The notes beneath the pieces were generated by a model. The model saw only the letters and a list, made by a program, of their open reading frames with translations, ran no database searches and had not been told where the DNA came from. A stretch of DNA of 51,471 nt from positions 1 to 51,471 of the forward strand of contig WIAG01000025.1 in NCBI GenBank assembly GCA_014055495.1. The letters run 5' to 3'. The stretch comes from Nitrospira sp. CR1.2. GTDB lineage: Bacteria > Nitrospirota > Nitrospiria > Nitrospirales > Nitrospiraceae. Shown one piece after another: positions 1-9,749 of the stretch; position 1 is the first letter of the stretch; each line of letters opens with the position of its first letter. The translations under genes were made by a program, and so were the position numbers.

Positions 1-708
1 GATGAAGCCGCGCTGTTTGCGGGGGATCTCTTTCGTATGTATGTCAAATACGCTGAGCGGCATCGACTTCGTCTAGAGGTGGTCGATGCGTCCGAGACCG
101 GTATCGGCGGCTACCGGGAAGTGATCGCGCTGCTGGAAGGGAAGGGTGCGTTTGGGCGTCTCAGATATGAAAGTGGCGTCCATCGTGTGCAGCGCGTCCC
201 TACCACTGAGGCGAGCGGAAGAATTCATACGTCGACGGTCACGGTGGCGGTGATGCCTGAGGTGGACGAGGTCGACGTGCACATCGATCCGAAGGACTTG
301 CGCATCGATACCTTCTGCTCGTCAGGAGCCGGCGGGCAAAGCGTGAACACGACGTATTCCGCCGTCCGCATCACGCACATCCCGACCGGAGTGGTTGTCA
401 GTTGTCAGGATGAGCGGTCGCAGCTCAAGAACCGCACGAAAGCGATGCGGACATTGCGCGCTCGCATCGTGGAGGCCGAGCGGGAAAAGCAGGAAGCCGC
501 GATTGCGCAAGACCGGAAGTCTCAGGTCGGAACCGGCGATCGGAGCGAAAAAATCCGTACGTACAACTTTCCGCAAAACCGCGTGACCGATCATCGGATC
601 GGTCTGACGGTTCACAAGCTTGATCAGGTATTGGCAGGCGACCTGGAGGAGATCGTTCAGGCGTTGCGTGCGCACTATGAGCACTTGGCCAGCTTAGAGG
701 TCAAATGA
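1..708 (+). CDS. prfA: Peptide chain release factor 1, 5'-truncated by window edge
   Basis: Release factor that recognises UAA/UAG in the ribosomal A site and triggers peptide release. The frame is open to base 1, so the start lies outside the window; about 235 C-terminal residues of a protein usually near 360 are present. The catalytic GGQ is encoded at 331-339, in SGAGGQSVN. The stop-codon-reading P-x-T tripeptide is PTT (199-207) followed by GRIHTS, which marks RF1 rather than RF2 (which has SPF). The stop overlaps the prmC start by four bases (ATGA). prmC methylates the Gln of this GGQ motif, so the pair is functionally linked. Confidence 0.97.
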   Translation, partial: DEAALFAGDLFRMYVKYAERHRLRLEVVDASETGIGGYREVIALLEGKGAFGRLRYESGVHRVQRVPTTEASGRIHTSTVTVAVMPEVDEVDVHIDPKDLRIDTFCSSGAGGQSVNTTYSAVRITHIPTGVVVSCQDERSQLKNRTKAMRTLRARIVEAEREKQEAAIAQDRKSQVGTGDRSEKIRTYNFPQNRVTDHRIGLTVHKLDQVLAGDLEEIVQALRAHYEHLASLEVK

Positions 709-1649
709 GCGAGGCACAGTTGGCCGCCCTCGCGGCTGCCGTCACAACAATACGCCTCGTAACGAAGGAGGCTCAACGCCGATTGGCTGCCGTCGGAATC
801 GAGCAGCCTGCCTTGGAAGCAGCCTGGTTGGTGGAGCATGCGGTGGGGTTGTCGCCGCTGCTGCAGCGTGTAAAGGCGGACCGAACATTAACCGCTGCGG
901 AATGCGAATGCGTGCGGACGCTGGTCGAGCGTCGTGCCCGTCGTGAGCCGTTGCAGTATGTCCTCGGTACGCAGGAGTTCTGCGGAAGAGCATTCCACGT
1001 GACCTCTGCGGTCCTGATTCCACGTCCGGAGAGCACATTGTTGGTTGCGGAAGTGGTTCGTCGTTGTGCGAATCATCCCGCTGCCGCCATTGTAGATGTC
1101 GGGACCGGTTCCGGCTGTCTAGCGGTGTCCGTGGCGCTGTCTTTGCCGAAGGCGCGGGTGCTCGCGATCGATATTTCGTCTGAAGCCTTGGTGATTGCGC
1201 GACGCAATATGGTTCAACACGGGTGCGATGCTCGCATTGACTGCTTTGAGGGGGATCTCCTGGCACCGCTTGGTGACGCGGAATGGCGGCAGAAGATCGA
1301 TGTGATCGTGTCCAATCCTCCCTATATTGCGGATAACGAGATTTCGAAGCTGCAACCCGAGGTGGGGTGCTTTGAGCCGCGATTGGCATTGGCAGGCGGT
1401 CCGGATGGGATGGAGGTGCATCGACGCCTCCTCCAGCAGGCTCCGATTTATTTACGGTCCGGCGGCGCGCTTCTTATGGAAGTCGGATTCGGTCAGGCTG
1501 CGGCAGTCTGCCGTGCGGCGGAGGAGAGTGGATGGTTTGGCGCCGCCACTGTCCTGCAGGACGACGCCGGAATTGGGCGTGTCGTCTGTGTTGAAAAACG
1601 TGAACCGCAAAGAGAGCCCTGCATGGGTGACCGCCGACAGCGGCCTTGA
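705..1649 (+). CDS. prmC: Release factor glutamine N5-methyltransferase PrmC (HemK)
   Basis: SAM-dependent methyltransferase that modifies the GGQ glutamine of release factors. It has an N-terminal helical substrate-binding domain (about residues 1-90), a SAM-binding motif VGTGSG at 132-137 and the diagnostic NPPY at 204-207. At 314 residues it is slightly longer than usual; the extra length is a polar Arg/Gln-rich C-terminal tail of about 20 residues without obvious conservation. The ATG at 705 overlaps the prfA stop, the usual prfA-prmC coupling. murA follows after 33 bases. Confidence 0.96.
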   Translation: MSEAQLAALAAAVTTIRLVTKEAQRRLAAVGIEQPALEAAWLVEHAVGLSPLLQRVKADRTLTAAECECVRTLVERRARREPLQYVLGTQEFCGRAFHVTSAVLIPRPESTLLVAEVVRRCANHPAAAIVDVGTGSGCLAVSVALSLPKARVLAIDISSEALVIARRNMVQHGCDARIDCFEGDLLAPLGDAEWRQKIDVIVSNPPYIADNEISKLQPEVGCFEPRLALAGGPDGMEVHRRLLQQAPIYLRSGGALLMEVGFGQAAAVCRAAEESGWFGAATVLQDDAGIGRVVCVEKREPQREPCMGDRRQRP

Positions 1650-1682
1650 GTCGATAGCCACTCCAGGCGCACACGGAAACGT

Positions 1683-2939
1683 ATGGATCAGATTCTTATT
1701 CATGGCGGACGCCGACTGAGGGGGGAGGTTCGCATCAGCGGGGCGAAAAACGCCGCCTTGCCGATTCTTGCATCGACGATTCTCGGTGGGGGAGAGTGTG
1801 TGCTCTCGAACATGCCGAGCGTGGTGGATGTGCTCACCATGGGGAAATTGCTCCGCATGCTGGGCATTGCGGTGGCCCAAGAGGGGGAGCATACGGTCGT
1901 ACGCGCGCAGACCATCGCGTCAACGGAGGCCCCCTACGATTTGGTTCGGACGATGCGGGCATCGGTGTTAGTGTTGGGCCCGCTTGTGGCTCGCATGGGT
2001 GAAGCGAAAGTGTCGCTTCCCGGAGGCTGCGCTATCGGATCTCGGCCGGTGAATTTTCACTTGGCCGGCCTGGAAAAGATGGGCGCCTCCGTTGAAATCG
2101 AGCACGGGTATATCAAAGCCACCGCCCGTCGCTTGCGTGGAAGCCGTATTTATTTCGACATACCAAGTGTTACCGGTACTGAAAATCTCATGATGGCAGC
2201 TGTGCTGGCCGAAGGAACCACGGTCTTGGAAAATGCCGCAAAGGAACCGGAAGTCACGGACCTGGCCGATTTCCTGGTGAAGCGGGGCGCGCGTATTGCC
2301 GGTGCGGGGACGGACATGATCACGATCGAGGGGGTGACGGAATTACATGGAGCCGATCACGACGTGATTCCCGATCGCATCGAGGCAGGGACCTATCTTG
2401 TGGCCGGCGCCATCACCGGAGGTGAGGTCTCGGTCGAGCGTTGCCGCCCTGAGCATCTGGAACCCTTGTTGGTGAAATTGCGGGAAAGCGGTGCAGAGTT
2501 GGCTGAAGAGGGGGGGAGGGTCCGCCTGAAGATGAACGGGCGCCTGAAAGGAACGAATGTTCGCACCAGCCCGCATCCAGGTTTTCCCACCGATATGCAG
2601 GCACAGTTTGTCGCCCTGATGGCCGTAGCTGAAGGTACCAGCGTGGTGACGGAGACCATTTTCGAAAGCCGGTTCATGCATGTGGAGGAACTGCGTCGCA
2701 TGGGCGGGGATATTCGCGTGGAAGGCAACCGGGTGGTGATCACGGGCAGGGAGCGGTTGACGGGCGCGCCCGTTATGGCGTCGGATCTTCGGGCCAGTGC
2801 CGGTCTGATCGTGGCCGGTCTCGCGGCCGAAGGCACGACGGAGGTGTCCCGTGTCTATCATCTCGATCGAGGCTATGAACGGCTTGAGGACAAACTGAAC
2901 GCGTTGGGCGCAAGTATCGAGCGGAAGAAGGGAAAGTAA
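1683..2939 (+). CDS. murA: UDP-N-acetylglucosamine 1-carboxyvinyltransferase
   Basis: First committed step of peptidoglycan synthesis: transfers enolpyruvate from PEP to UDP-GlcNAc in the cytosol. The length of 418 residues is normal. Lys22-Asn23 near the N-terminus (SGAKNAALP) and the catalytic loop [11 protein letters not shown] with Cys116 are intact; Cys at this site is the fosfomycin target in the family. It is followed after two bases by hisG and is probably cotranscribed with the histidine genes. Confidence 0.97.
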   Translation: MDQILIHGGRRLRGEVRISGAKNAALPILASTILGGGECVLSNMPSVVDVLTMGKLLRMLGIAVAQEGEHTVVRAQTIASTEAPYDLVRTMRASVLVLGPLVARMGEAKVSLPGGCAIGSRPVNFHLAGLEKMGASVEIEHGYIKATARRLRGSRIYFDIPSVTGTENLMMAAVLAEGTTVLENAAKEPEVTDLADFLVKRGARIAGAGTDMITIEGVTELHGADHDVIPDRIEAGTYLVAGAITGGEVSVERCRPEHLEPLLVKLRESGAELAEEGGRVRLKMNGRLKGTNVRTSPHPGFPTDMQAQFVALMAVAEGTSVVTETIFESRFMHVEELRRMGGDIRVEGNRVVITGRERLTGAPVMASDLRASAGLIVAGLAAEGTTEVSRVYHLDRGYERLEDKLNALGASIERKKGK

Positions 2940-2941
2940 TC

Positions 2942-3607
2942 GTGAGGGCGAGGCGAGCCGTGGAGGAGAGACCGAAGGGTTTGACAATTGCGCTATCCAA
3001 AGGAAAACTGCTTGGCCCCGTGCTGGAGTTGATGAAGCAGGCCGGGTATGACAGCCCCGGTCTCTCCGCCGAGAGCCGAAAGCTGGTGTTCGACTGTTCG
3101 GCCAACGACGCCAGATTTCTCATCGTCAGACCGACCGATGTCCCGACGTACGTCGAACATGGGGCTGCCGACGTCGGGGTGGTGGGGAAGGACGTGTTGT
3201 TGGAACAGGGCAGCGACGTCTATGAACCGTTGGATTTGAAGGTCGGAGCGTGTAGAATCTCGGTCGCCGCGTTGCAGGGCCAACCGTCGCCGGACCGTTG
3301 GTCGTCCAAAATTCGCGTGGCGACAAAGTATCCCAACGTCACCGAGCATTATTTCAATCAGCGCGGCGTGCCGGTCGAGATCGTCAAGCTGTATGGGTCA
3401 ATTGAACTGGCCCCACTGGTCGGTTTGGCCGATCGAATTGTCGATCTGGTTGAAACGGGGAGCACCTTGAGGGCCCATGACCTGGCAGAGGTAGAGGTGA
3501 TCACCCACTCCACCGCTCGCTTGATCGTGAATCGGGCCAGCCTCAAGCTGAAACACGAACCCCTGAAGCTGTTGATCGAACGGTTGCGCGCAGCCGTGGT
3601 GCGCTGA
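2942..3607 (+). CDS. hisG: ATP phosphoribosyltransferase, short (HisG-S) form
   Basis: Catalyses the first step of histidine synthesis, ATP + PRPP to phosphoribosyl-ATP. At 221 residues it is the short form, which lacks the C-terminal regulatory domain and in other bacteria needs HisZ as partner; no hisZ is visible in this window. The start TIALSKGKLLGP, the GVVGKD segment and the PRPP-site region LVETGSTL are recognisable. Two GTG starts are possible, 2942 and 2960; the first has a purine-rich AAGGGAAAG upstream. Confidence 0.94.
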   Translation: MRARRAVEERPKGLTIALSKGKLLGPVLELMKQAGYDSPGLSAESRKLVFDCSANDARFLIVRPTDVPTYVEHGAADVGVVGKDVLLEQGSDVYEPLDLKVGACRISVAALQGQPSPDRWSSKIRVATKYPNVTEHYFNQRGVPVEIVKLYGSIELAPLVGLADRIVDLVETGSTLRAHDLAEVEVITHSTARLIVNRASLKLKHEPLKLLIERLRAAVVR

Positions 3608-3698
3608 GTAAGCGCGCCGACCTATCCCACGCGGGTCGCCGTGGAGGTTTGAGGGAGTGCCGCCGTGATATCACGCCTGCGGCGGCAAGACGGAAGTT

Positions 3699-4982
3699 AT
3701 GACCATTTTTGCGAGTACCGATCGAGGATTTGCCAACGCGTTGCGGAAAATTGTGACCCGTTCGCGTTCGCAGGGGGCCAGTGTGGAAAAAAGTGTCCGG
3801 ACGATACTCCAGGCTGTCGAGCGTGGTGGAGATCGGGCGGTGCTGCGGTATGCCAAGAAATTCGATCGGCTCGCCCTGAAAGCAGATCAGGTGCGTGTGC
3901 AGCCTGAGGAAGTGAAGGACGCGTACTATCACATTCGAAAGGATGAAGGGGACTCGCTCCGATATGCGGCGGAACGGGTTCGCCAGTTTCACGAACGCCA
4001 ACGAACCAAGACCTGGATGTATCAAGAGCGGACGGCGACGCTCGGTCAGGCGGTGACGCCGCTTGATGCGGTCGGTATCTATGTGCCGGGTGGAAAGGCC
4101 GTCTATCCTTCGTCGGTGCTCATGTGCGCCATCCCTGCGAAGGTGGCCGGGGTTCGTCGAATCGTCATGTGCACGCCGACCCCGAAGGGGAGCATCAATC
4201 CCTATCTGTTGGTCGCGGCCGACATCGCCGGCGTCGACGAAATTTACCGGGTCGGCGGGGTGCACGCGATCGGGGCCATGGCCTACGGCACTGCGACGAT
4301 TGCCAAGGTCGACAAGATTGTGGGGCCCGGCAATATGTATGTCGCGACCGCCAAGCGTCTGCTGTATGGCACGGTGGGCATTGATATGGTGGCCGGTCCC
4401 AGTGAGCTGCTGGTCGTGGCCGATGAGGACGCGAAGCCGGCGCATGTGGCGGCAGACTTACTCTGTGAGGCCGAGCACGACGAAGAGGCGCAGGTGTACC
4501 TCGTGACGACATCGCCAGCATTGGCGAAAGAAGTCGTGCGGTTGATGCAGGTACAGCTGAAGGGACTTCAACGAGAGAAGATCGCGGCCAAGTCGATCGC
4601 GCGGCATTTTGCCGCGTTTGTGGTTCCCACCATGGACGAAGCCATTGAGGTGGCGAATCAGATTGCTCCCGAACATCTGACGTTGTCGGTCGATCGTCCC
4701 TTCGATTATCTGGAGCAGGTCCGCCACGCCGGCGCGTTGTTCCTCGGACGATATACTCCGCCCGCGGTGGCGGATTACGTGGCCGGTCCCAACCATGTGT
4801 TGCCGACCGGCGCGACGGCGCGTTTCTTCTCTCCGCTCTCGGTCAACGACTATGTGAAGGTCAGCAATATCGTGCATTACACAAGGGAAGAATTGACGAA
4901 AGCCAAGGATCACATCGTCCGACTGGCGCACATCGAAGGCTTCGATGCGCATGCGAAATCAGCCCAAAGTAGGTTCTCATGA
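3699..4982 (+). CDS. hisD: Histidinol dehydrogenase
   Basis: Zn- and NAD-dependent enzyme for the last two oxidations from histidinol to histidine. It is 427 residues, typical for the family. The segments [41 protein letters not shown] and [10 protein letters not shown] (Zn and catalytic region) are clear, as is the C-terminal NHVLPT. The stop overlaps the hisB start by four bases (ATGA), which indicates coupled translation. A 91-base spacer separates it from hisG. Confidence 0.97.
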   Translation: MTIFASTDRGFANALRKIVTRSRSQGASVEKSVRTILQAVERGGDRAVLRYAKKFDRLALKADQVRVQPEEVKDAYYHIRKDEGDSLRYAAERVRQFHERQRTKTWMYQERTATLGQAVTPLDAVGIYVPGGKAVYPSSVLMCAIPAKVAGVRRIVMCTPTPKGSINPYLLVAADIAGVDEIYRVGGVHAIGAMAYGTATIAKVDKIVGPGNMYVATAKRLLYGTVGIDMVAGPSELLVVADEDAKPAHVAADLLCEAEHDEEAQVYLVTTSPALAKEVVRLMQVQLKGLQREKIAAKSIARHFAAFVVPTMDEAIEVANQIAPEHLTLSVDRPFDYLEQVRHAGALFLGRYTPPAVADYVAGPNHVLPTGATARFFSPLSVNDYVKVSNIVHYTREELTKAKDHIVRLAHIEGFDAHAKSAQSRFS

Positions 4983-5584
4983 AAAAGACCGGCGCTCCGA
5001 GACAAGCCGCGCTTCATCGTGCCACGAAGGAAACCGACATCCGTGTGGAGTGGGTGTTGGATGGGGGCGGGCGCGGACAGATCGACACCTCCATCCGGTT
5101 TTTCGATCATATGCTGGAGCTGTTGGCCAAACATGGATTTTTCGATCTCACGGTTCAAGCCAAAGGTGATATCGACATCGACGAACACCACACGGTGGAA
5201 GACGTCGGCATCACGATGGGCAAGGCATTGCATCAGGCCTTGGGGGAAAAGGCCGGAATCAAACGATTCGGATGGGCCTCGGTGCCTCTGGATGAAACGC
5301 TCGCTCAGGTGACGGTGGATCTCAGTGGGCGGCCGTACTTGGTGTACAATGTAAATTTGCCGGATCGGAAGATCAAAACGTTCGACTTGGGCTTGTTCGA
5401 AGACTTTTTTCAGGCGTTCGTAACCCACGGTGGCTTGAATCTTCACGTTAATCTCCAGTATGGACGCAATCCCCATCACATCATGGAAGCCATCTTCAAA
5501 GCGCTGGCTCGGGCGCTGGATCAGGCCACTATGGTGGAGGAGCGGTTGTCGGGGACGGTCCTGTCGACGAAGGGACGCCTCTAG
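4979..5584 (+). CDS. hisB: Imidazoleglycerol-phosphate dehydratase
   Basis: Converts imidazole-glycerol phosphate to imidazole-acetol phosphate. It is the monofunctional dehydratase (201 residues) without the histidinol-phosphatase domain found in enteric HisB. The two metal-binding motifs are present: [13 protein letters not shown] in the N-terminal half and [19 protein letters not shown] near the C-terminus, along with FFDHML. The start overlaps hisD. A separate phosphatase is therefore expected elsewhere in the genome. Confidence 0.97.
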   Translation: MKKTGAPRQAALHRATKETDIRVEWVLDGGGRGQIDTSIRFFDHMLELLAKHGFFDLTVQAKGDIDIDEHHTVEDVGITMGKALHQALGEKAGIKRFGWASVPLDETLAQVTVDLSGRPYLVYNVNLPDRKIKTFDLGLFEDFFQAFVTHGGLNLHVNLQYGRNPHHIMEAIFKALARALDQATMVEERLSGTVLSTKGRL

Positions 5585-5660
5585 TTCCGGCAAGTGACGT
5601 CGGCGGGCGTCCTCCATCACGTGTTGGACGGCGCCTCACTGCGCATCTTCGAGCGTCATC

Positions 5661-6269
5661 ATGATCGCCATCATTGATTACGGGATGGGTAATTTGCGGA
5701 GCGTCTCCAAGGCGTTTGAGGCCGTGGGGCATCAGGCCGTGGTGACACGCGATCCTCGCGCCATCGCGAATGCCGGCCACGTCGTGCTGCCAGGCGTGGG
5801 GGCTTTCGGCGATTGCATGGCGAATCTCGAACGGTATGGGCTCATCGCGCCCATTCTGGCCGCGATCCAATCCGGCAAACCTTTTTTGGGCATTTGCTTG
5901 GGGCTCCAGCTGCTGTTCACGGAGAGCGAGGAGTTCGGAACCCACAAGGGGCTTGGGCTCATCCCCGGACGCGTCAGGAAATTTTCGCTGGATCTCGCGC
6001 TGAAAGTCCCGCATATGGGGTGGAATGAAATTCAGGTCGTACGGTCGGCGCCTCCCTTGGCCGGCATTGTCCCGGGCAGCTACTGCTACTTCGTGCATTC
6101 CTACTACGTGGAACCTGCGGATCCGACGGTCATCGCGACCACGACAGACTATGGGAAACCGTTCGTGTCGGCGGTATGGAAAGACAATGTCGTCGCGTGC
6201 CAGTTCCATCCCGAAAAAAGCCAAGCGGTCGGTCTGCAGCTCATCAAGAACTTTGGTGCCTGGACGTGA
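5661..6269 (+). CDS. hisH: Imidazole glycerol phosphate synthase, glutaminase subunit
   Basis: Class I glutamine amidotransferase that supplies ammonia to HisF. The nucleophile is the Cys in FLGICLGLQLL and the His/Glu of the triad lie in CQFHPEKSQ. The length of 202 residues is typical. The partner hisF is three genes downstream. The last codon and stop overlap a GTG start for a lipoprotein gene (GTGA), so that gene is translationally coupled to hisH. Confidence 0.96.
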   Translation: MIAIIDYGMGNLRSVSKAFEAVGHQAVVTRDPRAIANAGHVVLPGVGAFGDCMANLERYGLIAPILAAIQSGKPFLGICLGLQLLFTESEEFGTHKGLGLIPGRVRKFSLDLALKVPHMGWNEIQVVRSAPPLAGIVPGSYCYFVHSYYVEPADPTVIATTTDYGKPFVSAVWKDNVVACQFHPEKSQAVGLQLIKNFGAWT

Positions 6270-7000
6270 GCGCGCCGGGGCTCCGCTGCCTTCCGGCTGT
6301 GCTGACCGCTCTGCTTATCGTCGGGTGCAGCGGGACGAAGGTGACGACCAGGGTTTCTGCACAAGCAGCGAAGTATCCAATCCGGACGATCGCACTGGTT
6401 CCGTTCGATACCATCGCGACACCTCAAATTGTTGATCCCAGCGGTCCGGCATTTTCGGTCCCCTCCGGAGCGCGACGGTCTGACATCGCGCCGACCGGCT
6501 CCCCGGCGACCGATCAATTTGTGCGTCAGACACAGGTCGTGCCACCGGCCGCCGGCGAAAAAATTACGGAGTTGTTGTGGGCGAAACTGAAGGCTAAGCC
6601 TGGCCTGCGCGTGCTCTCTCCCAACGACGCGAGATCCGCGGCGCGAGACCTCTCCGGCGGGGCTGCGCCTGAGGCATTGCCCGCTCACAAAATTGCTCAG
6701 CGTCTGGGAGCCGATGCGGCATTGAGCGGGAAGGTGCTGGTCTATCAAGAACGAGTGGGGAGCCGGTTGGGAGCGGATCCACCCGCCGCTGTTGGGTTCG
6801 AGGTGAAGCTGGTGGCACCGGACGGAATGGTCTTGTGGGAAGGCAATTACTACGAAAAACAGCGGCCCATGACAGAAGATTTCATCGGATTCATCCAACG
6901 ATCTGGTGGATTTGTGACTGCTGATGAGTTGGCGGCGTATGGAGCTTCCGAATTGGCGGAGGTCTTTCCCTATGGTGGCGCGGCCGACGGCACTCCATAG
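6266..7000 (+). CDS. Predicted lipoprotein embedded in the his operon
   Basis: Protein of 244 residues read from GTG 6266, which overlaps the hisH stop. This start gives a clean lipoprotein signal: basic N-terminus, hydrophobic stretch and lipobox LIVGC with Cys21. The longer frame back to 6176 would run inside hisH and bury the signal. The mature part has an IALVPFD strand, a helix ITELLWAKL, and a later segment LGADAALSGKVLVY. This order resembles the CsgG/TolB-N-like alpha/beta fold of LpoB- and GNA1162-like lipoproteins, but I cannot assign a family with certainty. It has no evident link to histidine synthesis, yet sits between hisH and hisA without breaking the operon. Confidence 0.8.
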   Translation: MSAPGLRCLPAVLTALLIVGCSGTKVTTRVSAQAAKYPIRTIALVPFDTIATPQIVDPSGPAFSVPSGARRSDIAPTGSPATDQFVRQTQVVPPAAGEKITELLWAKLKAKPGLRVLSPNDARSAARDLSGGAAPEALPAHKIAQRLGADAALSGKVLVYQERVGSRLGADPPAAVGFEVKLVAPDGMVLWEGNYYEKQRPMTEDFIGFIQRSGGFVTADELAAYGASELAEVFPYGGAADGTP

Positions 7001-7022
7001 TGGAGTTGTGACAGGTGAATGC

Positions 7023-7748
7023 ATGCGTGTGATTCCGGCGATTGATCTGAAGGACGGGCGTTGCGTGCGGTTGCGGCAGGGGGATATGGCGGCTGAAACC
7101 GTGTATTCGGAGGACGTGCCTTCGGTCGCGCGACGGTGGCAGGAACAGGGGGCCGACCTCATCCACGTCGTCGATCTCAATGGTGCAGTGGATGGTGAAC
7201 CGAAGAACCTGTCTCAGATCCAAGCGGTGATGAAGACCGTGAGTGTGAAGGTACAAGTCGGGGGGGGCATCAGAACCATCGAGACGGTCAGGGCATATCT
7301 TCGAGCGGGGGTGGCGCGAGTGGTGCTCGGGACGGCTGCCCTCACTGATCGAGCATTTCTCGCGCAGGCGTGTCGTGAATTTCCGCGTCGAATTCTTCTG
7401 GGACTGGATGCGCGAGACGGCAAAGTGGCGGTGAAGGGGTGGACGACGGTGTCGGAGACCAGGGCCATCGACCTGCTCAAGGAGCTTGCCGCGCATGAGC
7501 TGGGTGCGGTGATCTATACGGATATTGCACGCGACGGCATGTTGGGTGGGCCGAATCTGGCGGCACTGCGGGAGGTGGTGGAGAGTAGCGCATTGCCTGT
7601 CATTGCTTCGGGCGGCATCACGCGGGTCGAGGATTTACAGGCGGTGCAGGCGCTTGGCCCGCGCGTCGAGGGAGCCATTGTGGGGAAAGCGCTGTATGAC
7701 GGCAAGTTGGACTATCGCGCCGCGCTGGCGGCTCTCAGTACAGCATAA
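7023..7748 (+). CDS. hisA: Phosphoribosylformimino-5-aminoimidazole carboxamide ribotide isomerase
   Basis: Isomerase of histidine synthesis with a TIM-barrel (ProFAR to PRFAR). The start [17 protein letters not shown] at ATG 7023 is the canonical N-terminus; the open frame extends further upstream into the lipoprotein gene but without family similarity. The catalytic Asp in AIDLKDG and the second Asp in [10 protein letters not shown] are present, as are the phosphate-binding loops VGGGIR and ASGGITR. 241 residues, the normal size. Confidence 0.96.
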   Translation: MRVIPAIDLKDGRCVRLRQGDMAAETVYSEDVPSVARRWQEQGADLIHVVDLNGAVDGEPKNLSQIQAVMKTVSVKVQVGGGIRTIETVRAYLRAGVARVVLGTAALTDRAFLAQACREFPRRILLGLDARDGKVAVKGWTTVSETRAIDLLKELAAHELGAVIYTDIARDGMLGGPNLAALREVVESSALPVIASGGITRVEDLQAVQALGPRVEGAIVGKALYDGKLDYRAALAALSTA

Positions 7749-7812
7749 GGAGTCCGGTGGGGATGGTTCTCAGGGTTGTCATCGAGTCACCGTTCGCGTC
7801 TCACAGGCCAGC

Positions 7813-8586
7813 ATGTTGACCAAGCGCATCATCCCCTGTCTGGATGTGAAGGATGGTCGGGTCGTCAAGGGCGTCAGTTTTGTGAATTTGCGCGATGCCG
7901 GAGACCCTGTGGAAGTGGCCACGATGTATGACCGTGAAGGTGCGGACGAATTATGTTTCCTGGATATCACGGCCTCGCATGAAAACCGCAAAACCATTAT
8001 CGATGTGGTGGAGCAGACGGCTGCCCGGGTTTTCATGCCGGTCACGGTGGGCGGCGGTGTGCGCACACTGGATGATATTCGCGCGTTGCTCAATGCCGGG
8101 GCCGACAAGGTGAGTATCAACACCACGGCCGTCCAGCAGCCGGAATTTGTTCGTGAAGCGGCGCAACGGTTCGGCACGCAGTGCATCGTGGTGGCTATCG
8201 ACGCCAAACGGAATGAAACCGGCGGACAGTGGCAGGTGTATACGCATGGCGGGCGGAAGGCGACCGGGCTGGATGCGGTAGAATGGGCCCAGCGTATGGA
8301 AGCGTATGGCGCCGGAGAGATCCTCCTGACCAGCATGGATCAGGACGGTCGGCAGAATGGGTACGACTTGGCGCTGACGGCCGCGGTGTCGGAGGGCCTC
8401 TCAATTCCGGTGATCGCTTCGGGAGGGGTGGGCACCTTGGAGCATCTCTACGATGGGCTGGTTCAGGGAAAGGCCGATGCTGTGTTGGCCGCCTCGATTT
8501 TTCACTACCGGACGTATACGATTCAGCAGGCCAAGGCCTATTTGCGGGAGCGTGGCGTGCCGGTTCGGTTCGGGGTCGTACCGTAG
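7813..8586 (+). CDS. hisF: Imidazole glycerol phosphate synthase, cyclase subunit
   Basis: Cyclase subunit that uses ammonia from HisH to make imidazole-glycerol phosphate and AICAR. The start [20 protein letters not shown] at ATG 7813 matches the family exactly; the upstream part of the open frame is an overlap with hisA. The catalytic residues sit in CLDVKDG and in LLTSMDQDG; the phosphate loops are VGGGVR and ASGGVGT. 257 residues. hisA and hisF are paralogous half-barrel duplications, and the similarity is visible in their N-termini. Confidence 0.97.
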   Translation: MLTKRIIPCLDVKDGRVVKGVSFVNLRDAGDPVEVATMYDREGADELCFLDITASHENRKTIIDVVEQTAARVFMPVTVGGGVRTLDDIRALLNAGADKVSINTTAVQQPEFVREAAQRFGTQCIVVAIDAKRNETGGQWQVYTHGGRKATGLDAVEWAQRMEAYGAGEILLTSMDQDGRQNGYDLALTAAVSEGLSIPVIASGGVGTLEHLYDGLVQGKADAVLAASIFHYRTYTIQQAKAYLRERGVPVRFGVVP

Positions 8587-8597
8587 GAGCAGGGGTG

Positions 8598-9281
8598 ATG
8601 ACGAAGGAGAGTCGGGATTTGACGTTTGACGGGCAGGGGCTGCTTCCTGCCGTGATTCAAGACTGGCTCGATGGGACGGTTTTGATGGTGGGCTTCATGA
8701 ATCAGCAGGCCCTCGCCAAGACGCTGGAGACCAAGTTCGTTCACTTCTGGAGTCGCTCGCGCCGGAAATTGTGGCAGAAAGGGGAGTCGTCCGGCCATGT
8801 GCTTCGGGTGAAAGACCTCTTTGTCGATTGTGACCATGACACGATCCTTGTGAAGGCGGAACCGGTTGGGCCAACCTGTCATACCGGTGAACGTGCCTGC
8901 TTCTTTTCTCGAATGACGGCGCAGGGGCAGGCCGGCGAGGAGAAGACTCAGGATGCCGGTGGCGGGATCCTCGAGCGCATTTACCAGACCGTTCTGGAGC
9001 GGAAGGCCAATCCCCAACCTGATTCATACGTCTCGAAACTGTTGCAGGGTGGGGCCGACCGGATTTTGAAGAAGGTGGCTGAAGAGGCGGGTGAAGTGAT
9101 CATTGCGGCCAAGAACGGGAAACGAGAGGAAATCGTCTACGAAACCGCCGATCTGCTCTTTCACACGCTTCTGGTGTTAGGCTATCACGACGTGACGCTT
9201 GGCGACGTGTATCGCGAGTTAGGCTCCCGGTTCGGCAAATCCGGGATCCGGCCGGAGCCGGGAGGGAACGCAGGTGAATAA
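8598..9281 (+). CDS. hisI: Bifunctional phosphoribosyl-AMP cyclohydrolase / phosphoribosyl-ATP pyrophosphatase
   Basis: HisIE fusion of 227 residues. The N-terminal cyclohydrolase contains VGFMNQQAL, FWSRSRRKLWQKGE, the metal-binding DCDHDTIL and TCHTGERACFF. The C-terminal pyrophosphatase part (from about residue 120) has the helical EEAGEVIIAAKNG and YETADLLFHTLLVL signatures. ATG 8598 is preceded directly by an in-frame GTG at 8595, so the true start may be one codon earlier. The 3' end overlaps the next gene by eight bases. Confidence 0.96.
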   Translation: MTKESRDLTFDGQGLLPAVIQDWLDGTVLMVGFMNQQALAKTLETKFVHFWSRSRRKLWQKGESSGHVLRVKDLFVDCDHDTILVKAEPVGPTCHTGERACFFSRMTAQGQAGEEKTQDAGGGILERIYQTVLERKANPQPDSYVSKLLQGGADRILKKVAEEAGEVIIAAKNGKREEIVYETADLLFHTLLVLGYHDVTLGDVYRELGSRFGKSGIRPEPGGNAGE

Positions 9282-9618
9282 TTGCATCTTCTGTCGTATT
9301 GTGGCTGGTACTATTCCGGCAAAGATCGTGCACCAGGACGACCAGGTGCTGGCATTCGAGGACATCAATGCCCAGGCCCCCGTTCACATCCTGGTGATCC
9401 CCAAACGACATGTCGCGGCCGTCCAAGACTGTGCAGACGGCGATCAGGCGTTGCTGGGGAAACTCCTGTTGACCTGCGCGGAGGTCGCGCGGGCCAGGAA
9501 ACTGAACGGGTCCGGTTATCGTATCGTCACCAACACGGGGGCGGACAGTGGCCAGACGGTGTTTCATCTCCACCTACATGTGCTCGGCGGCAGGTCGATG
9601 GGATGGCCTCCGGGATAA
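9274..9618 (+). CDS. HIT family nucleotide hydrolase (HINT-like)
   Basis: Small 114-residue histidine-triad protein of the HINT branch, which hydrolyses nucleoside phosphoramidates and AMP-lysine-type substrates. It shows the N-terminal zinc pair CIFCRI, the LVIPKRH segment and the triad FHLHLHVLGG. It starts at GTG 9274 inside the hisIE 3' end. Linkage of a HIT gene to hisIE is seen in many bacteria; the physiological substrate is not known from sequence. Confidence 0.93.
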   Translation: MNNCIFCRIVAGTIPAKIVHQDDQVLAFEDINAQAPVHILVIPKRHVAAVQDCADGDQALLGKLLLTCAEVARARKLNGSGYRIVTNTGADSGQTVFHLHLHVLGGRSMGWPPG

Positions 9619-9635
9619 GCGGTTCGCCAACTCGA

Positions 9636-9664
9636 TTGACACTTGTGCGGACCGTTTGTTAGTG
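9636..9664 (+). promoter_or_regulatory. Sigma70-type promoter for dnaG-rpoD
   Basis: A consensus -35 TTGACA (9636-9641) is followed at 16-17 bases by a weak -10 in GTTAGTG. It lies between the HIT gene and dnaG, where the his transcript would be expected to end. The -10 region TTTGTTAGTG resembles TTTGTTATAGTG found at the RDD-gene and topA promoters in this window. Confidence 0.55.
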
Positions 9665-9749
9665 TGAACGGTCAACTTTCAATCGCGTCAAAGGCATCCA
9701 GCCGGGTATCCGACCGGTGGGATCCCTGCGGGCACTAGCGAGGACCGCC

